DNA of 42,500 bases, taken from contig NZ_FQYP01000016.1 of the NCBI RefSeq assembly GCF_900141785.1, positions 1 to 42,500 on the forward strand. Reading direction: 5' to 3'. The position numbers and the translations under genes were made by a program. Shown piece after piece: positions 18,501-25,884 of the stretch. Origin of the DNA: Aquimarina spongiae. GTDB lineage: Bacteria > Bacteroidota > Bacteroidia > Flavobacteriales > Flavobacteriaceae. Each line of letters opens with the position of its first letter. The first letter of the stretch is position 1. The notes below the pieces were generated by a model. It saw nothing but the letters and a program-made list of their open reading frames with translations, had not been told where the DNA came from and searched no databases.

Positions 18501-18527
18501 AAAAAAGTCCGCTATTTCTAACGGACT
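18501..18527 (-). terminator. Intrinsic terminator between raiA and the tRNA operon
   Basis: On the minus strand, AGTCCGTTA-GAAA-TAGCGGACT forms a 9-bp stem (one G-U pair) closed by a GAAA tetraloop, followed by six T. It would end the rpsU-xerC-raiA transcript. It also lies immediately downstream of the operon promoter at 18529-18559, so it covers the first bases of that transcript. Confidence 0.85.
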
Positions 18528-18528
18528 G

Positions 18529-18559
18529 CAAATGTATAATAATTTATTTTTTAGACAAA
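18529..18559 (-). promoter_or_regulatory. Promoter of the tRNA-tuf-secE-nusG-rpl-rpo operon
   Basis: On the minus strand TTTG (complement of 18556-18559), a 19-nt spacer and TACATTTG (complement of 18529-18536) match the Bacteroidota TTTG-N19-TAnnTTTG consensus exactly. The predicted start of transcription is near 18525, about 47 nt before tRNA-Thr(TGT). Confidence 0.85.
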
Positions 18560-18579
18560 ACTATTTTTTAAAAAAATAG

Positions 18580-18882
18580 TCAAACATGTGCATTTAATTT
18601 TTGCTTCCGTTTTTTCAGTTGTCGTTCTAAAGAACTAACACACTCATCCACACCTTCTTCAAAGGTTTTATTAATTTTTTTAATCATCAACTCTCCTCCT
18701 GGAACACTCAACAAAATTTCTGTAACTTTATTCTCTTTTCCACTTGTATTCATCACTTTTAAGAATACATCTGCATGAATAATTCTACTAAAATACGTCT
18801 CAAGTTTATCTAGTTTAGTCTGCGTAAAATTTACCAACTTTTGATCTACATTAAAATTTACGGATTGCAAGTTCACTTTCAT
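18580..18882 (-). CDS. raiA: Ribosome hibernation factor, short HPF/RaiA type
   Basis: The 100-residue protein matches the short HPF/RaiA (YfiA) family, which binds the decoding region of idle ribosomes. Visible features are the N-terminal VNLQSVNFNVDQKLVNFTQ, the helix KLDKLETYFSRI, and the C-terminal basic helix SSLERQLKKRKQKLNAHV. I start at ATG 18882, which gives the usual N-terminus MKVNLQSVNF; the frame extends nine codons to a TTG at 18909, which I reject. It sits between xerC and the tRNA-tuf operon, a placement that fits ribosome-related regulation. Confidence 0.93.
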   Translation of the reverse strand: MKVNLQSVNFNVDQKLVNFTQTKLDKLETYFSRIIHADVFLKVMNTSGKENKVTEILLSVPGGELMIKKINKTFEEGVDECVSSLERQLKKRKQKLNAHV

Positions 18883-18950
18883 AGGTGTTAGTTTAAATTG
18901 GTTAAACAATAATATTAAGCCGAAAAGACAAGCAACTAAAGGGTTACTTC

Positions 18951-19841
18951 TTACTTTTTATTCCTAGGATGAGATTGTTTATAAACTTTTGTCAGCTGTG
19001 CGATACTATGATGTGTATACACTTGTGTTGCAGCCAGACTGGAATGACCAAGTAATTCTTTTACAGCATTTAAATCCGCTCCTTCGTTAAGTAAATGAGT
19101 CGCAAATGAGTGTCTTAGGATATGCGGACTCGTTTTTACCTTTGAAGATGCCTTACTAAAATAACCATTTATGATTCGATACACAAGTGTTTCGTATATT
19201 TTAACTCCTTTTTTGGTCAATAACAAATATCCATTTTGATCATCTTCAATAAGAGCCATCCGCAAAGACAAGTACCGTTCCAGTGTTCTACAAACTGTAG
19301 AAAGTAATGGCAAAACACGTTCTTTATTTCTTTTTCCTAATACTTTAATCTGCTTACTGCGAATATCAACATCAGAAAGACGTAAATTCACCAATTCTAT
19401 CCTACGCATACCAGTAGCATAAAAAAGCTCTACAATCAATCGGTTTCTCACACTTTCAAAATCATCTTCATCCGTCAGCTCATCCAACACAAGTTCTATT
19501 TCCTGTTCTGAAAAAGGAATTTGTAATTTCTTTGGAGCTTTTAGCACCTGATGTTTTGCCAGAGGATTTTTATCAATTTGCTCTGACTTTAATAAAAACT
19601 TGTAGTACGATTTAAGTGAAGATACTTTACGATTAATAGTACGATTCGAAATTCCCTGGTCCACCAGCTCAACAATCCAAGAACGAATCTGAGCATAGTT
19701 TGCTTTAGCAATATCAGTACCTCCATAATTCTCTTCATAAAACCCTAAAAAAGACTCTAAATCGGTTTTGTACGCTGTAGCTGTATGCAAAGAGTATTTT
19801 TTTTCTAAAAGAAGGTAGTCTAAAAACTCTGATATAAACAT
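18951..19841 (-). CDS. xerC: Tyrosine recombinase XerC
   Basis: The 296-residue site-specific recombinase has a SAM-like N-terminal domain (FLDYLLLEKKYSLHTATAYK) and a full catalytic domain. From ATG 19841 the catalytic residues are R146 (ATGMRRIEL), K170 (GKRNKER), H240 and R243 (HILRHSFATH), H266 (LGHSSLAATQ) and Y275. Its size and its setting between rpsU and raiA fit the housekeeping Xer protein that resolves chromosome dimers, not a mobile-element integrase. The frame extends seven codons to TTG 19862, but those codons form the 3' arm and T-run of the terminator after rpsU, so ATG 19841 is preferred. Confidence 0.94.
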   Translation of the reverse strand: MFISEFLDYLLLEKKYSLHTATAYKTDLESFLGFYEENYGGTDIAKANYAQIRSWIVELVDQGISNRTINRKVSSLKSYYKFLLKSEQIDKNPLAKHQVLKAPKKLQIPFSEQEIELVLDELTDEDDFESVRNRLIVELFYATGMRRIELVNLRLSDVDIRSKQIKVLGKRNKERVLPLLSTVCRTLERYLSLRMALIEDDQNGYLLLTKKGVKIYETLVYRIINGYFSKASSKVKTSPHILRHSFATHLLNEGADLNAVKELLGHSSLAATQVYTHHSIAQLTKVYKQSHPRNKK

Positions 19842-19894
19842 AAAAAAACCGTTAGAACACAAAAATATAAAACTTTTGTCTCTCTAACGGTTTT
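19842..19894 (-). terminator. Terminator after rpsU abutting the xerC start codon
   Basis: A 12-bp perfect stem (TCTAACGGTTTT at 19883-19894 with AAAACCGTTAGA at 19845-19856) encloses a 26-nt loop. On the minus strand it is followed by T through 19842. The xerC ATG (19841-19839) is the very next codon, so transcripts that stop here leave xerC untranscribed and read-through places the hairpin at its ribosome-binding region. Confidence 0.8.
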
Positions 19895-19942
19895 AATTTA
19901 TACTTGAAAAACGGAATCTTATATAAAGACTGCGTTCACTTT

Positions 19943-20137
19943 TTAAATTTCTTCCTGATCTCTTAAACGCTGAATGTATTGCGCTTTTTGGACTTGAGCT
20001 CTACGCTCTACAGAAGGTTTTGTAAATTGTTGACGTTTACGAAGCTGACGCATCGTACCTGTTCTATCAAATTTACGCTTAAAACGTTTTAACGCTCTAT
20101 CTATATTTTCTCCGTCTTTTACTGGTATAATTAACAT
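19943..20137 (-). CDS. rpsU: 30S ribosomal protein bS21
   Basis: The 64-residue basic protein has the bS21 core ENIDRALKRFKRKFDRTGT followed by LRKRQQFTKPSVERRAQ. In Bacteroidota ribosomes bS21, with bS18 and bS6, buries the 3' end of 16S rRNA and so hides the anti-Shine-Dalgarno sequence. Here the gene itself has a near-ideal Shine-Dalgarno, unlike the other starts I checked in this window, which suggests that its translation is sensitive to bS21-deficient ribosomes. A consensus promoter lies just upstream and a terminator just downstream. Confidence 0.97.
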   Translation of the reverse strand: MLIIPVKDGENIDRALKRFKRKFDRTGTMRQLRKRQQFTKPSVERRAQVQKAQYIQRLRDQEEI

Positions 20138-20142
20138 AGTTG

Positions 20143-20154
20143 CACCTCCTTTCT
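20143..20154 (-). promoter_or_regulatory. Strong Shine-Dalgarno of rpsU
   Basis: AGAAAGGAGGTG on the minus strand is a 12-nt complement to the usual 16S rRNA 3' end (CACCUCCUUUCU), five bases before the rpsU ATG. I found nothing comparable before the other start codons I checked. Confidence 0.9.
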
Positions 20155-20169
20155 TTAAAAATTAGGACG

Positions 20170-20199
20170 CAAAGATAATACAAAACTATTATCTACAAA
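20170..20199 (-). promoter_or_regulatory. rpsU promoter
   Basis: On the minus strand TTTG (complement of 20196-20199), an 18-nt spacer and TATCTTTG (complement of 20170-20177) fit the Bacteroidota promoter consensus. The leader to the rpsU ATG would be about 25-30 nt, just enough to hold the Shine-Dalgarno. Confidence 0.8.
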
Positions 20200-20328
20200 G
20201 TTTTTTTTCGCAGAAGTTATATTTTATTTCCATTTTCCCGAAAAAAACAAAAAAGAAACAATTCTTTAACCATTCGTAGGGGGTGTTTGAATGATTAAAA
20301 AATCGTTTCTGGATCAGGGGCTGGAATA

Positions 20329-20351
20329 TTGGTCTCTATTTCAGAGACCAA
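20329..20351 (-). terminator. Hairpin across the alpha-amylase stop codon
   Basis: A 9-bp perfect stem (TTGGTCTCT at 20329-20337 with AGAGACCAA at 20343-20351) with a 5-nt loop spans the TAG stop at 20336-20338. No T-run follows directly; the first is about 30 nt on. It may be a 3'-end stability element more than an intrinsic terminator. Confidence 0.4.
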
Positions 20352-21712
20352 ACAGTATATCCTTTTGGCGGTGCCTGGATTTTTACCCATCGACCACCTT
20401 GGGTAACGGGTTCCCACCCAGAGTTACCTGTATAATCTTTTATTCTTCTACTGGACCAATTGGTCTCTACCCATCGTTCCTTCCAAGAATTTGAATTGTT
20501 GATATATACAATAAGACCATTTTTACCATAACCGCCATTTCGTTTGGCAATGTACTCATCATTATCCGTCCAAAGATTTGTAGTACTACCTCCCGCGAGA
20601 TTGTTATGTATCCAAATCAAATTATTCATCTTGGATTTACTCAACCACTCTTCATAATCTCTATAGAATATTGCGGGGTAGCCTTCGTGAGTCAAAATAT
20701 AAGCATAGGCCAGTAACTTATTATTGATAATTTCATCGGTATCATGATTAGCCACAAAGGTTACTGCTCTACTTGCATTTCTTTTCCATAACATGTCACC
20801 ACTCAAAGCATTAAGATTATTCCCCATGAAAGCATCTCTCATTTTATAGTAACATCCAAAATCAAAAGCAGACATCTGCGCTTGGTTTACCCACCAGTTT
20901 AGTGTATTTACATTACCATCCCAATACTCTCCTACAGCAAATCCGCCAACATTTCGTTGCCATTCTCTAGGCACCCAAGGTTCGAATCCTTTTACATAAT
21001 CAAATCTCCATCCATCAAATCCCATGGTATTCTTATAGTATTTGGCAACAGAGTTAGAACGTTTCCACAACCAATCCTGTACATAAGGTTTGCTATGACT
21101 TAAATCCGGAAAACCACCAAAAATCCCACTATCAGAGTTATACTGCTCATTAGGATGGAAATCATACTTAGTTCTATTAAACTTGCCCGAAAGTGGAGTG
21201 AACTTTGTATACGTGTTTTTTCCCGCAAACTCGTTCCATTCTAAATCCCCTCCACTATTGTGATTAATAACAATATCTGCTATAACATTGAGATCATATC
21301 GATGTGCTCGAGATATTAAGGATTCTAATTCTGATCTTGATCCAAATCGCGTTTCGGTACTCCCCATTTGGTTATATTCTCCAAAATCATAATAATCAAA
21401 AGGATCGTAACCCATAGAGAAAGGACCGTTTTGCGCTTTGCTTACAGGCGGCAACCAAATGGCATCTATTCCTGCATTACTCCAATCATCTACCTTATTT
21501 CTAATCGTATTCCACCAGGTTCCTCCAGCAGGCACATCCCAGTAAAAAGCTTGCATCATTACTCCAGAACCGATAGGTTTTAATTTTGAAGATACATTTT
21601 GAGTTGATTCTAAAGATTCTGGTTGTATCGAATCTAATTCTTCATCCTTATTACATGAAGCAAAGAGTAAAGCCGTAATAAGAAATCCATAAAAAAACTT
21701 GCTAATTTTCAT
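20336..21712 (-). CDS. Alpha-amylase, GH13, surface lipoprotein
   Basis: The 458-residue glycoside hydrolase should cleave alpha-1,4-glucan. The N-terminus has a lipoprotein signal ending LLFAS-C20, followed by NKDEE, which resembles the Lys-plus-acidic export signal that sends Bacteroidota lipoproteins to the cell surface. GH13 motifs are complete: region I DIVINH (146-151), region II GWRFDYVKG with nucleophile D238, region III GEYWD with acid/base E262, and region IV FVANHDTD with H323 and D324. The GWRFDYVKG/GEYWD wording resembles the Pyrococcus-type GH13_7 group. A small C-terminal beta domain follows. No SusC/SusD pair is nearby, so it stands alone. Two LacI-type operator candidates lie upstream. 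Confidence 0.95.
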   Translation of the reverse strand: MKISKFFYGFLITALLFASCNKDEELDSIQPESLESTQNVSSKLKPIGSGVMMQAFYWDVPAGGTWWNTIRNKVDDWSNAGIDAIWLPPVSKAQNGPFSMGYDPFDYYDFGEYNQMGSTETRFGSRSELESLISRAHRYDLNVIADIVINHNSGGDLEWNEFAGKNTYTKFTPLSGKFNRTKYDFHPNEQYNSDSGIFGGFPDLSHSKPYVQDWLWKRSNSVAKYYKNTMGFDGWRFDYVKGFEPWVPREWQRNVGGFAVGEYWDGNVNTLNWWVNQAQMSAFDFGCYYKMRDAFMGNNLNALSGDMLWKRNASRAVTFVANHDTDEIINNKLLAYAYILTHEGYPAIFYRDYEEWLSKSKMNNLIWIHNNLAGGSTTNLWTDNDEYIAKRNGGYGKNGLIVYINNSNSWKERWVETNWSSRRIKDYTGNSGWEPVTQGGRWVKIQAPPKGYTVWSLK

Positions 21713-21765
21713 GATTACTTAGTGTTTGTGTTAATTTTTTTTCAAATTAAGAATTTACCTACGAA

Positions 21766-21800
21766 CGAAAACGTTTGAAGTTTTACGAAATCGTTTTCGT
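21766..21800 (-). promoter_or_regulatory. Two LacI-type operator candidates upstream of the amylase gene
   Basis: CGAAAACGTTTGA (21766-21778) and ACGAAATCGTTTTCGT (21785-21800, 14 of 16 positions symmetric) both centre on CG flanked by A/T tracts, as LacI-family operators do. Their centres are 20 bp apart, about two helical turns, on the same face. They lie 54-88 bp upstream of the start codon. No regulator gene is adjacent. Confidence 0.5.
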
Positions 21801-21865
21801 GTTGATAAAAGGCAAACAATTACTTATAATTACAAGTAAAAAATAACAAAGATTATTTTTGAAGC

Positions 21866-21894
21866 AAAAAAATAACCCCAAAACGGGGTTATTT
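21866..21894 (-). terminator. Intrinsic terminator after the acyl-CoA dehydrogenase gene
   Basis: A 10-bp perfect stem (AAATAACCCC at 21870-21879 with GGGGTTATTT at 21885-21894) with a 5-nt loop is followed on the minus strand by seven T (complement of 21866-21872). Confidence 0.9.
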
Positions 21895-21929
21895 AACTTA
21901 TTCTGAAATGATTACAAGAAGAACCACTG

Positions 21930-23096
21930 CTAAGTCGTTGGCTTATACTCTTTTTTGTCAATAATCATTTTGGCTATAATTTCTTTTAATATTTCTGAAG
22001 TACCTCCTCCTATCGGGCCTAAACGACTATCTCTAAACAATCTTGCCAAAGGATATTCTTCCATATACCCATAACCTCCTAATAGTTGTAAACAATCATA
22101 AGCTACTTTATCTGCCATTTTAGTAGAAAGTAATTTAGACATTGAAGCTTCTTTCACCACATACTGCCCTTGGTCTAATCTTTTTGCAATAGAGTAATTG
22201 AACTCCTTACACATTTCCATCTCGCTTGCCATTTCGGCTACAGAATGTCTTAGTGCCTGGAATTTGTTAATCGTTTTACCAAACGCTTCTCTCTCTGACA
22301 TGTACTGAATCACATAGTCGATAGCAAATTCTGCTCTAGCATGGGCATTGATTCCCATGATCAATCGCTCCAATGCAAAATGTTGCATGATATACCCGAA
22401 TCCTTGATTTTCATCTCCCATCAGGTTTTCTGCAGGAATTCGCACATTATCAAAAGCGATCTCTCCTGTATCCGAAGCTCTCCAACCTAACTTATCCAGT
22501 TTTGTTGCCGATACTCCTGGTGTATCTCTATCGATAACAAAAATACTGATCCCTTTATTTCCTAATTCTGGGCTTGTCTTTGCAGCTACTACTAGATAGT
22601 CACTATACACTCCATTGGTAATAAAAGTTTTTGATCCATTGATTACATATTGATCTCCATCTTTAACTGCGGTAGTTCTCATACCTGCAACATCAGATCC
22701 TCCAAAAGGCTCGGTAATCGCTAGACATCCTATCTTATCTCCAGAAATACTGGGCGCCAAATATGCTTCTTTAATTCTATGATCCCCCTCTTTATTAAGA
22801 TGTGTCATTGCCAGATATACATGTGCCCATATAGCCGCCGCAAAACCACCAGAATTTATTTTTTGAAGTTCTTCTAAAAGAATCACTGTATAAAAAAGAT
22901 CCAGATCCATTCCTCCATATTCTTCGGGATAAGCGATCCCAAAATATCCCATTTCACCAAACTTCTTCCAGATAAAACGGTCGATGTCTCCAGACTTCTC
23001 CCATTTCTCAATATGCGGAACAACTTCCTTCTTTAAAAATTCTTTTAAACTTTGTCGAAACAACTCGTGCTCTTCAGTAAAATACATGCTATTCAT
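21930..23096 (-). CDS. Acyl-CoA dehydrogenase family protein
   Basis: This 388-residue FAD flavoenzyme should oxidise an acyl-CoA to the enoyl-CoA. All three family regions are present: an N-terminal helical domain, the FAD-binding CLAITEPFGGSD (about 124-135) with FITNG, and the C-terminal helical domain ending RDSRLGPIGGGTSEIL. The Glu of the YEGT motif used as base in short- and medium-chain enzymes is Gly here (363-366). E243 in ALERL aligns with the base position of isovaleryl- and long-chain acyl-CoA dehydrogenases, so activity is expected and a branched or long substrate is likelier than a short one. The start could also be M4. The gene stands alone and is followed by a terminator. Confidence 0.93.
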   Translation of the reverse strand: MNSMYFTEEHELFRQSLKEFLKKEVVPHIEKWEKSGDIDRFIWKKFGEMGYFGIAYPEEYGGMDLDLFYTVILLEELQKINSGGFAAAIWAHVYLAMTHLNKEGDHRIKEAYLAPSISGDKIGCLAITEPFGGSDVAGMRTTAVKDGDQYVINGSKTFITNGVYSDYLVVAAKTSPELGNKGISIFVIDRDTPGVSATKLDKLGWRASDTGEIAFDNVRIPAENLMGDENQGFGYIMQHFALERLIMGINAHARAEFAIDYVIQYMSEREAFGKTINKFQALRHSVAEMASEMEMCKEFNYSIAKRLDQGQYVVKEASMSKLLSTKMADKVAYDCLQLLGGYGYMEEYPLARLFRDSRLGPIGGGTSEILKEIIAKMIIDKKEYKPTT

Positions 23097-23227
23097 CTGT
23101 ACTTTTTATCGTATTAAAAAGGTTGGATGTAATTTGTCAAATCACCTGATATTGAAGCATCAATAGCACTAAGACTAATTTCCTTTACAACCTTTGTTTT
23201 ATTAACAATTCATCATAAAAATTAAGA

Positions 23228-23270
23228 AATTCTCAATAAACAATAAATAAAGATCTATAATTTGAGAATT
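23228..23270 (-). terminator. Possible terminator after the HhH protein gene
   Basis: Inverted repeat AATTCTCAA (23228-23236) and TTGAGAATT (23262-23270) with a 25-nt loop, followed on the minus strand by TCTTAATTTTT. The stem is AT-rich and the loop large, so the call is tentative. Confidence 0.4.
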
Positions 23271-23301
23271 CGTTAAAATTAACTATGATTTTTTCCGATT
23301 T

Positions 23302-24177
23302 TTATTTCACTGTCAAATATAATGCTATTCTGTCTATTTTATCCAAAGAAAAGCCTTCGATTTTTCCCAATTCTTTGAGATCCGAAATAGCTCCATTAGT
23401 TTTTATGAAATCTCTAATATCCAGGGCTATTTCAAAATCAAAATAAGGAACTTCCAAAAGTTCTTTCACCTCTGCATTATTCACATTGATCTTCTTAATC
23501 TTCTTTTGAGAAGAAACCTGATACAATTCCTTTATCTTCTTTTGGTGATATGGATACAATCCTTTTATATCTTTCAGCTGACTTATATGAACAAAACCAT
23601 TGATCCGGCTTCGATACTTTACAATACGTTTTGCTACAAATTCTGGCACATTGATGACTTCTTGTAGTTCCTGAACACTCACCGTATTCAAATCTCTTTT
23701 CTGAAGAAATTTCTTTTTTGTTTTTTTCCGTCGTTTCTTGAATACAGTATTAGCCCTATTTTTCTTCCAATCAGGAAATTTAAATAAAGGAGCGATTCGC
23801 TGAAGAATAGCATCATCCACACCAGTTACTTTTTTGAAATCAGTTACAGAATTAATCCACTTCCCTTTGTTGCGATAGGCATAAAGTCTATCTAATTCTA
23901 CTACTGAAAGACCTAAAGTATATCCTTTGTAGTCAGAAATGAAGTTGGGATTGAAGGGGCGAAGCGTGTACGTTTTCTCTTGAAGAGCAATATCGTTTTG
24001 TAAACCTTCTACCTGCTTTTGAAATTGCACCAATTCTGAAAGCGCTATTGTTTTTGGTTCTTTATAATCAATAAGAAAATAATACCCAATAACAAGGATA
24101 AATAGGAATATGGATAAAAGAAAAATCCCATTTCGGAAATGCAAATTCATCTCGAAATGGGATTTTATATTTTTCAT
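23302..24177 (-). CDS. Membrane-anchored helix-hairpin-helix protein (ComEA-like)
   Basis: The 291-residue protein has one membrane segment near the N-terminus (GIFLLSIFLFILVIGYYFLI, about 17-36). Three helix-hairpin-helix units follow: LSVVELDRLYAYRNKGKWIN, LNTVSVQELQEVINVPEFVA and INVNNAEVKELLEVPYFDFE. A very basic stretch (KKRRKKTKKKF) lies between the first two. This domain type binds DNA non-specifically; in ComEA it captures incoming DNA. The N-terminal SHF...RNGIFLL is common in flavobacterial homologues and supports ATG 24177. It lies 10 bp after the alanine symporter gene, but a terminator-like hairpin falls inside its first codons. A role in DNA uptake is inference. Confidence 0.85.
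   Translation of the reverse strand: MKNIKSHFEMNLHFRNGIFLLSIFLFILVIGYYFLIDYKEPKTIALSELVQFQKQVEGLQNDIALQEKTYTLRPFNPNFISDYKGYTLGLSVVELDRLYAYRNKGKWINSVTDFKKVTGVDDAILQRIAPLFKFPDWKKNRANTVFKKRRKKTKKKFLQKRDLNTVSVQELQEVINVPEFVAKRIVKYRSRINGFVHISQLKDIKGLYPYHQKKIKELYQVSSQKKIKKINVNNAEVKELLEVPYFDFEIALDIRDFIKTNGAISDLKELGKIEGFSLDKIDRIALYLTVK
24116..24166 (-). terminator. Terminator-like hairpin inside the first codons of the HhH gene
   Basis: A 14-bp perfect stem (CGAAATGGGATTTT at 24153-24166 with AAAATCCCATTTCG at 24122-24135) encloses a 17-nt loop and is followed on the minus strand by TTTTTCTTTT. It lies 22-72 bp after the symporter stop and within codons about 4-21 of the HhH gene, so it may end or attenuate transcription from the symporter. 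Confidence 0.7.
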
Positions 24178-24187
24178 AAATTGTTAT

Positions 24188-25786
24188 TTACCCTTTAGAC
24201 GCCTTGATCGCATCAAAATATCTGGCCAATTGTTTTTTCACTACTGGGAATAAGAAGTACAACCCTACCATATTAGGGAATACCATTGCAAAAATCATTG
24301 CATCAGAGAAGTCCCAGATAGATTTCATACTTGCAGCAGCACCAATAACTACAAAAGTTAAAAACAATAGTTTATATACCAAGTCCGCTTTTTTACCTCT
24401 TCCGAAAAGGAATTTCCAGGATTGTAATCCATAGTAAGACCAAGAGATCATTGTCGAAACCGCAAATAGCACTACTGCTATGGTTAAGAACACATTAGAA
24501 AATGGTATATACTTAGCGAATGCCTTTTGGGTTATCCCTGCTCCCTCGTATGATGCTCCTTCAATCATTACAGCTCCGCTACCGTCTCCTCCATAAATGA
24601 ATGCTCCATCGGAATTAAAAATGATAATTACTAAAGCAGTCATCGTACAGATCACAACTGTATCGATAAATGGCTCAAGTAATGCTACTAAACCTTCAGA
24701 TGCAGAATATTTTGTCTTTACTGCAGAGTGTGCAATAGAAGCAGATCCCGCACCAGCTTCATTAGAGAAAGCTGCTCTCTTGAAACCTACTAATAACACC
24801 CCGATTACTCCTCCTACTCCAATAGCTTTTGGATTAAAAGCTTCGGTAAAGATCAATCCGATTGCATCATCAACAAACGAAAAGTTACTAAATATGATAT
24901 ATAAACATGCTAGTATATACAATAAAGCCATAAAAGGAACTACTTTCTCTGTTACAGAAGCAATTCTTTTTATCCCACCAATAATAATGATCCCTACCAA
25001 AATCGCTAAAGTAATACCGATCCAGAAACCAGCGGCTGTACTTTCTAATCCTAATAGGTCTTTCAGCACCACTGTAGCTTGATTAGATTGTGCTGCGTTT
25101 CCTCCACCAAAAGAACCTCCGATACAAAAGACCGCGAACAATACTGCAGTTATTTTACCTAGCCATGTAAATCCCTTTTCTTTTAACCCTTTACTTAGGT
25201 AGTACATTGGTCCTCCATATACTGTTCCATCTTCTCCAACATCTCTATATTGTACCCCAAGTGTACATTCTACAAATTTGGTAGACATCCCTAGAAGTCC
25301 GCAAATGATCATCCAAAAAGTTGCTCCTGGTCCTCCCAGTGCAATAGCCAATGCTACCCCAGCAATATTACCATTTCCTACTGTACCAGACACGGCAGTT
25401 GCCAACGCCTGAAAGTGAGAAACTTCTCCTTCTTTTGATTCATCTCTTATGGTATCCTTGATGTCACCATCAACTGCAGCACTTGGATCTCCTACACCAT
25501 GTCCTTCGACATCATCGTACTTCCCCCGTACTACATTAATCGCTTTTCCGAAATAACGGATATTAGGAAAACCAAAATATAAGGTAAAGAATAGGGCACT
25601 TACTACCAGAAGAATCAAAACAAAAGGTGTTCCTCCTATAGTAAAAAAGATAACTGAAGAGAAAAAATCAGAAATCGGTTTAAAACCTTCATCTATTTTT
25701 TGATCAAGACCTTTTTCGACTGTTTCTTGTGCAAATGTTATAAATGGAATTGTGAGTGCTAATAATGAAAGAAGATATCTCTTCAT
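24188..25786 (-). CDS. Sodium:alanine symporter family (AGCS) transporter
   Basis: The 532-residue polytopic membrane protein couples Na+ (or H+) to uptake of alanine or glycine. It starts with a cleavable-looking signal segment (MKRYLLSLLALTIPFITFAQ), often seen in Bacteroidota members. About ten membrane helices follow. The family signature region ALATAVSGTVGNGNIAGVAL, then GGPGATFWMIICGLLGMSTK and GTVYGGPMYYLSKGL, is intact, as is FKRAAFSNEAGAGSASIAHS. I start at ATG 25786; an upstream extension of 14 codons lacks support. It precedes the HhH protein gene by 10 bp. Confidence 0.95.
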   Translation of the reverse strand: MKRYLLSLLALTIPFITFAQETVEKGLDQKIDEGFKPISDFFSSVIFFTIGGTPFVLILLVVSALFFTLYFGFPNIRYFGKAINVVRGKYDDVEGHGVGDPSAAVDGDIKDTIRDESKEGEVSHFQALATAVSGTVGNGNIAGVALAIALGGPGATFWMIICGLLGMSTKFVECTLGVQYRDVGEDGTVYGGPMYYLSKGLKEKGFTWLGKITAVLFAVFCIGGSFGGGNAAQSNQATVVLKDLLGLESTAAGFWIGITLAILVGIIIIGGIKRIASVTEKVVPFMALLYILACLYIIFSNFSFVDDAIGLIFTEAFNPKAIGVGGVIGVLLVGFKRAAFSNEAGAGSASIAHSAVKTKYSASEGLVALLEPFIDTVVICTMTALVIIIFNSDGAFIYGGDGSGAVMIEGASYEGAGITQKAFAKYIPFSNVFLTIAVVLFAVSTMISWSYYGLQSWKFLFGRGKKADLVYKLLFLTFVVIGAAASMKSIWDFSDAMIFAMVFPNMVGLYFLFPVVKKQLARYFDAIKASKG

Positions 25787-25884
25787 GATTGTATGAGTTA
25801 ATTGAATTTTATTTTTAGAAGCCCCCAAGATGCTAAAAAAAACAGTTGTTTACAATTTTTTAAAGGTTAAATGTTTTGTAACTG

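Noticed and set aside
18883..18909. Longer N-terminus for the hibernation factor from TTG 18909
   Set aside because: Family members begin at MKVN...; the extension starts at TTG and adds no recognisable sequence.
18951..19841. Tyrosine recombinase as a sign of a mobile element
   Set aside because: Its length, motifs and position between rpsU and raiA are those of housekeeping XerC; no attachment repeats or cargo genes are present.
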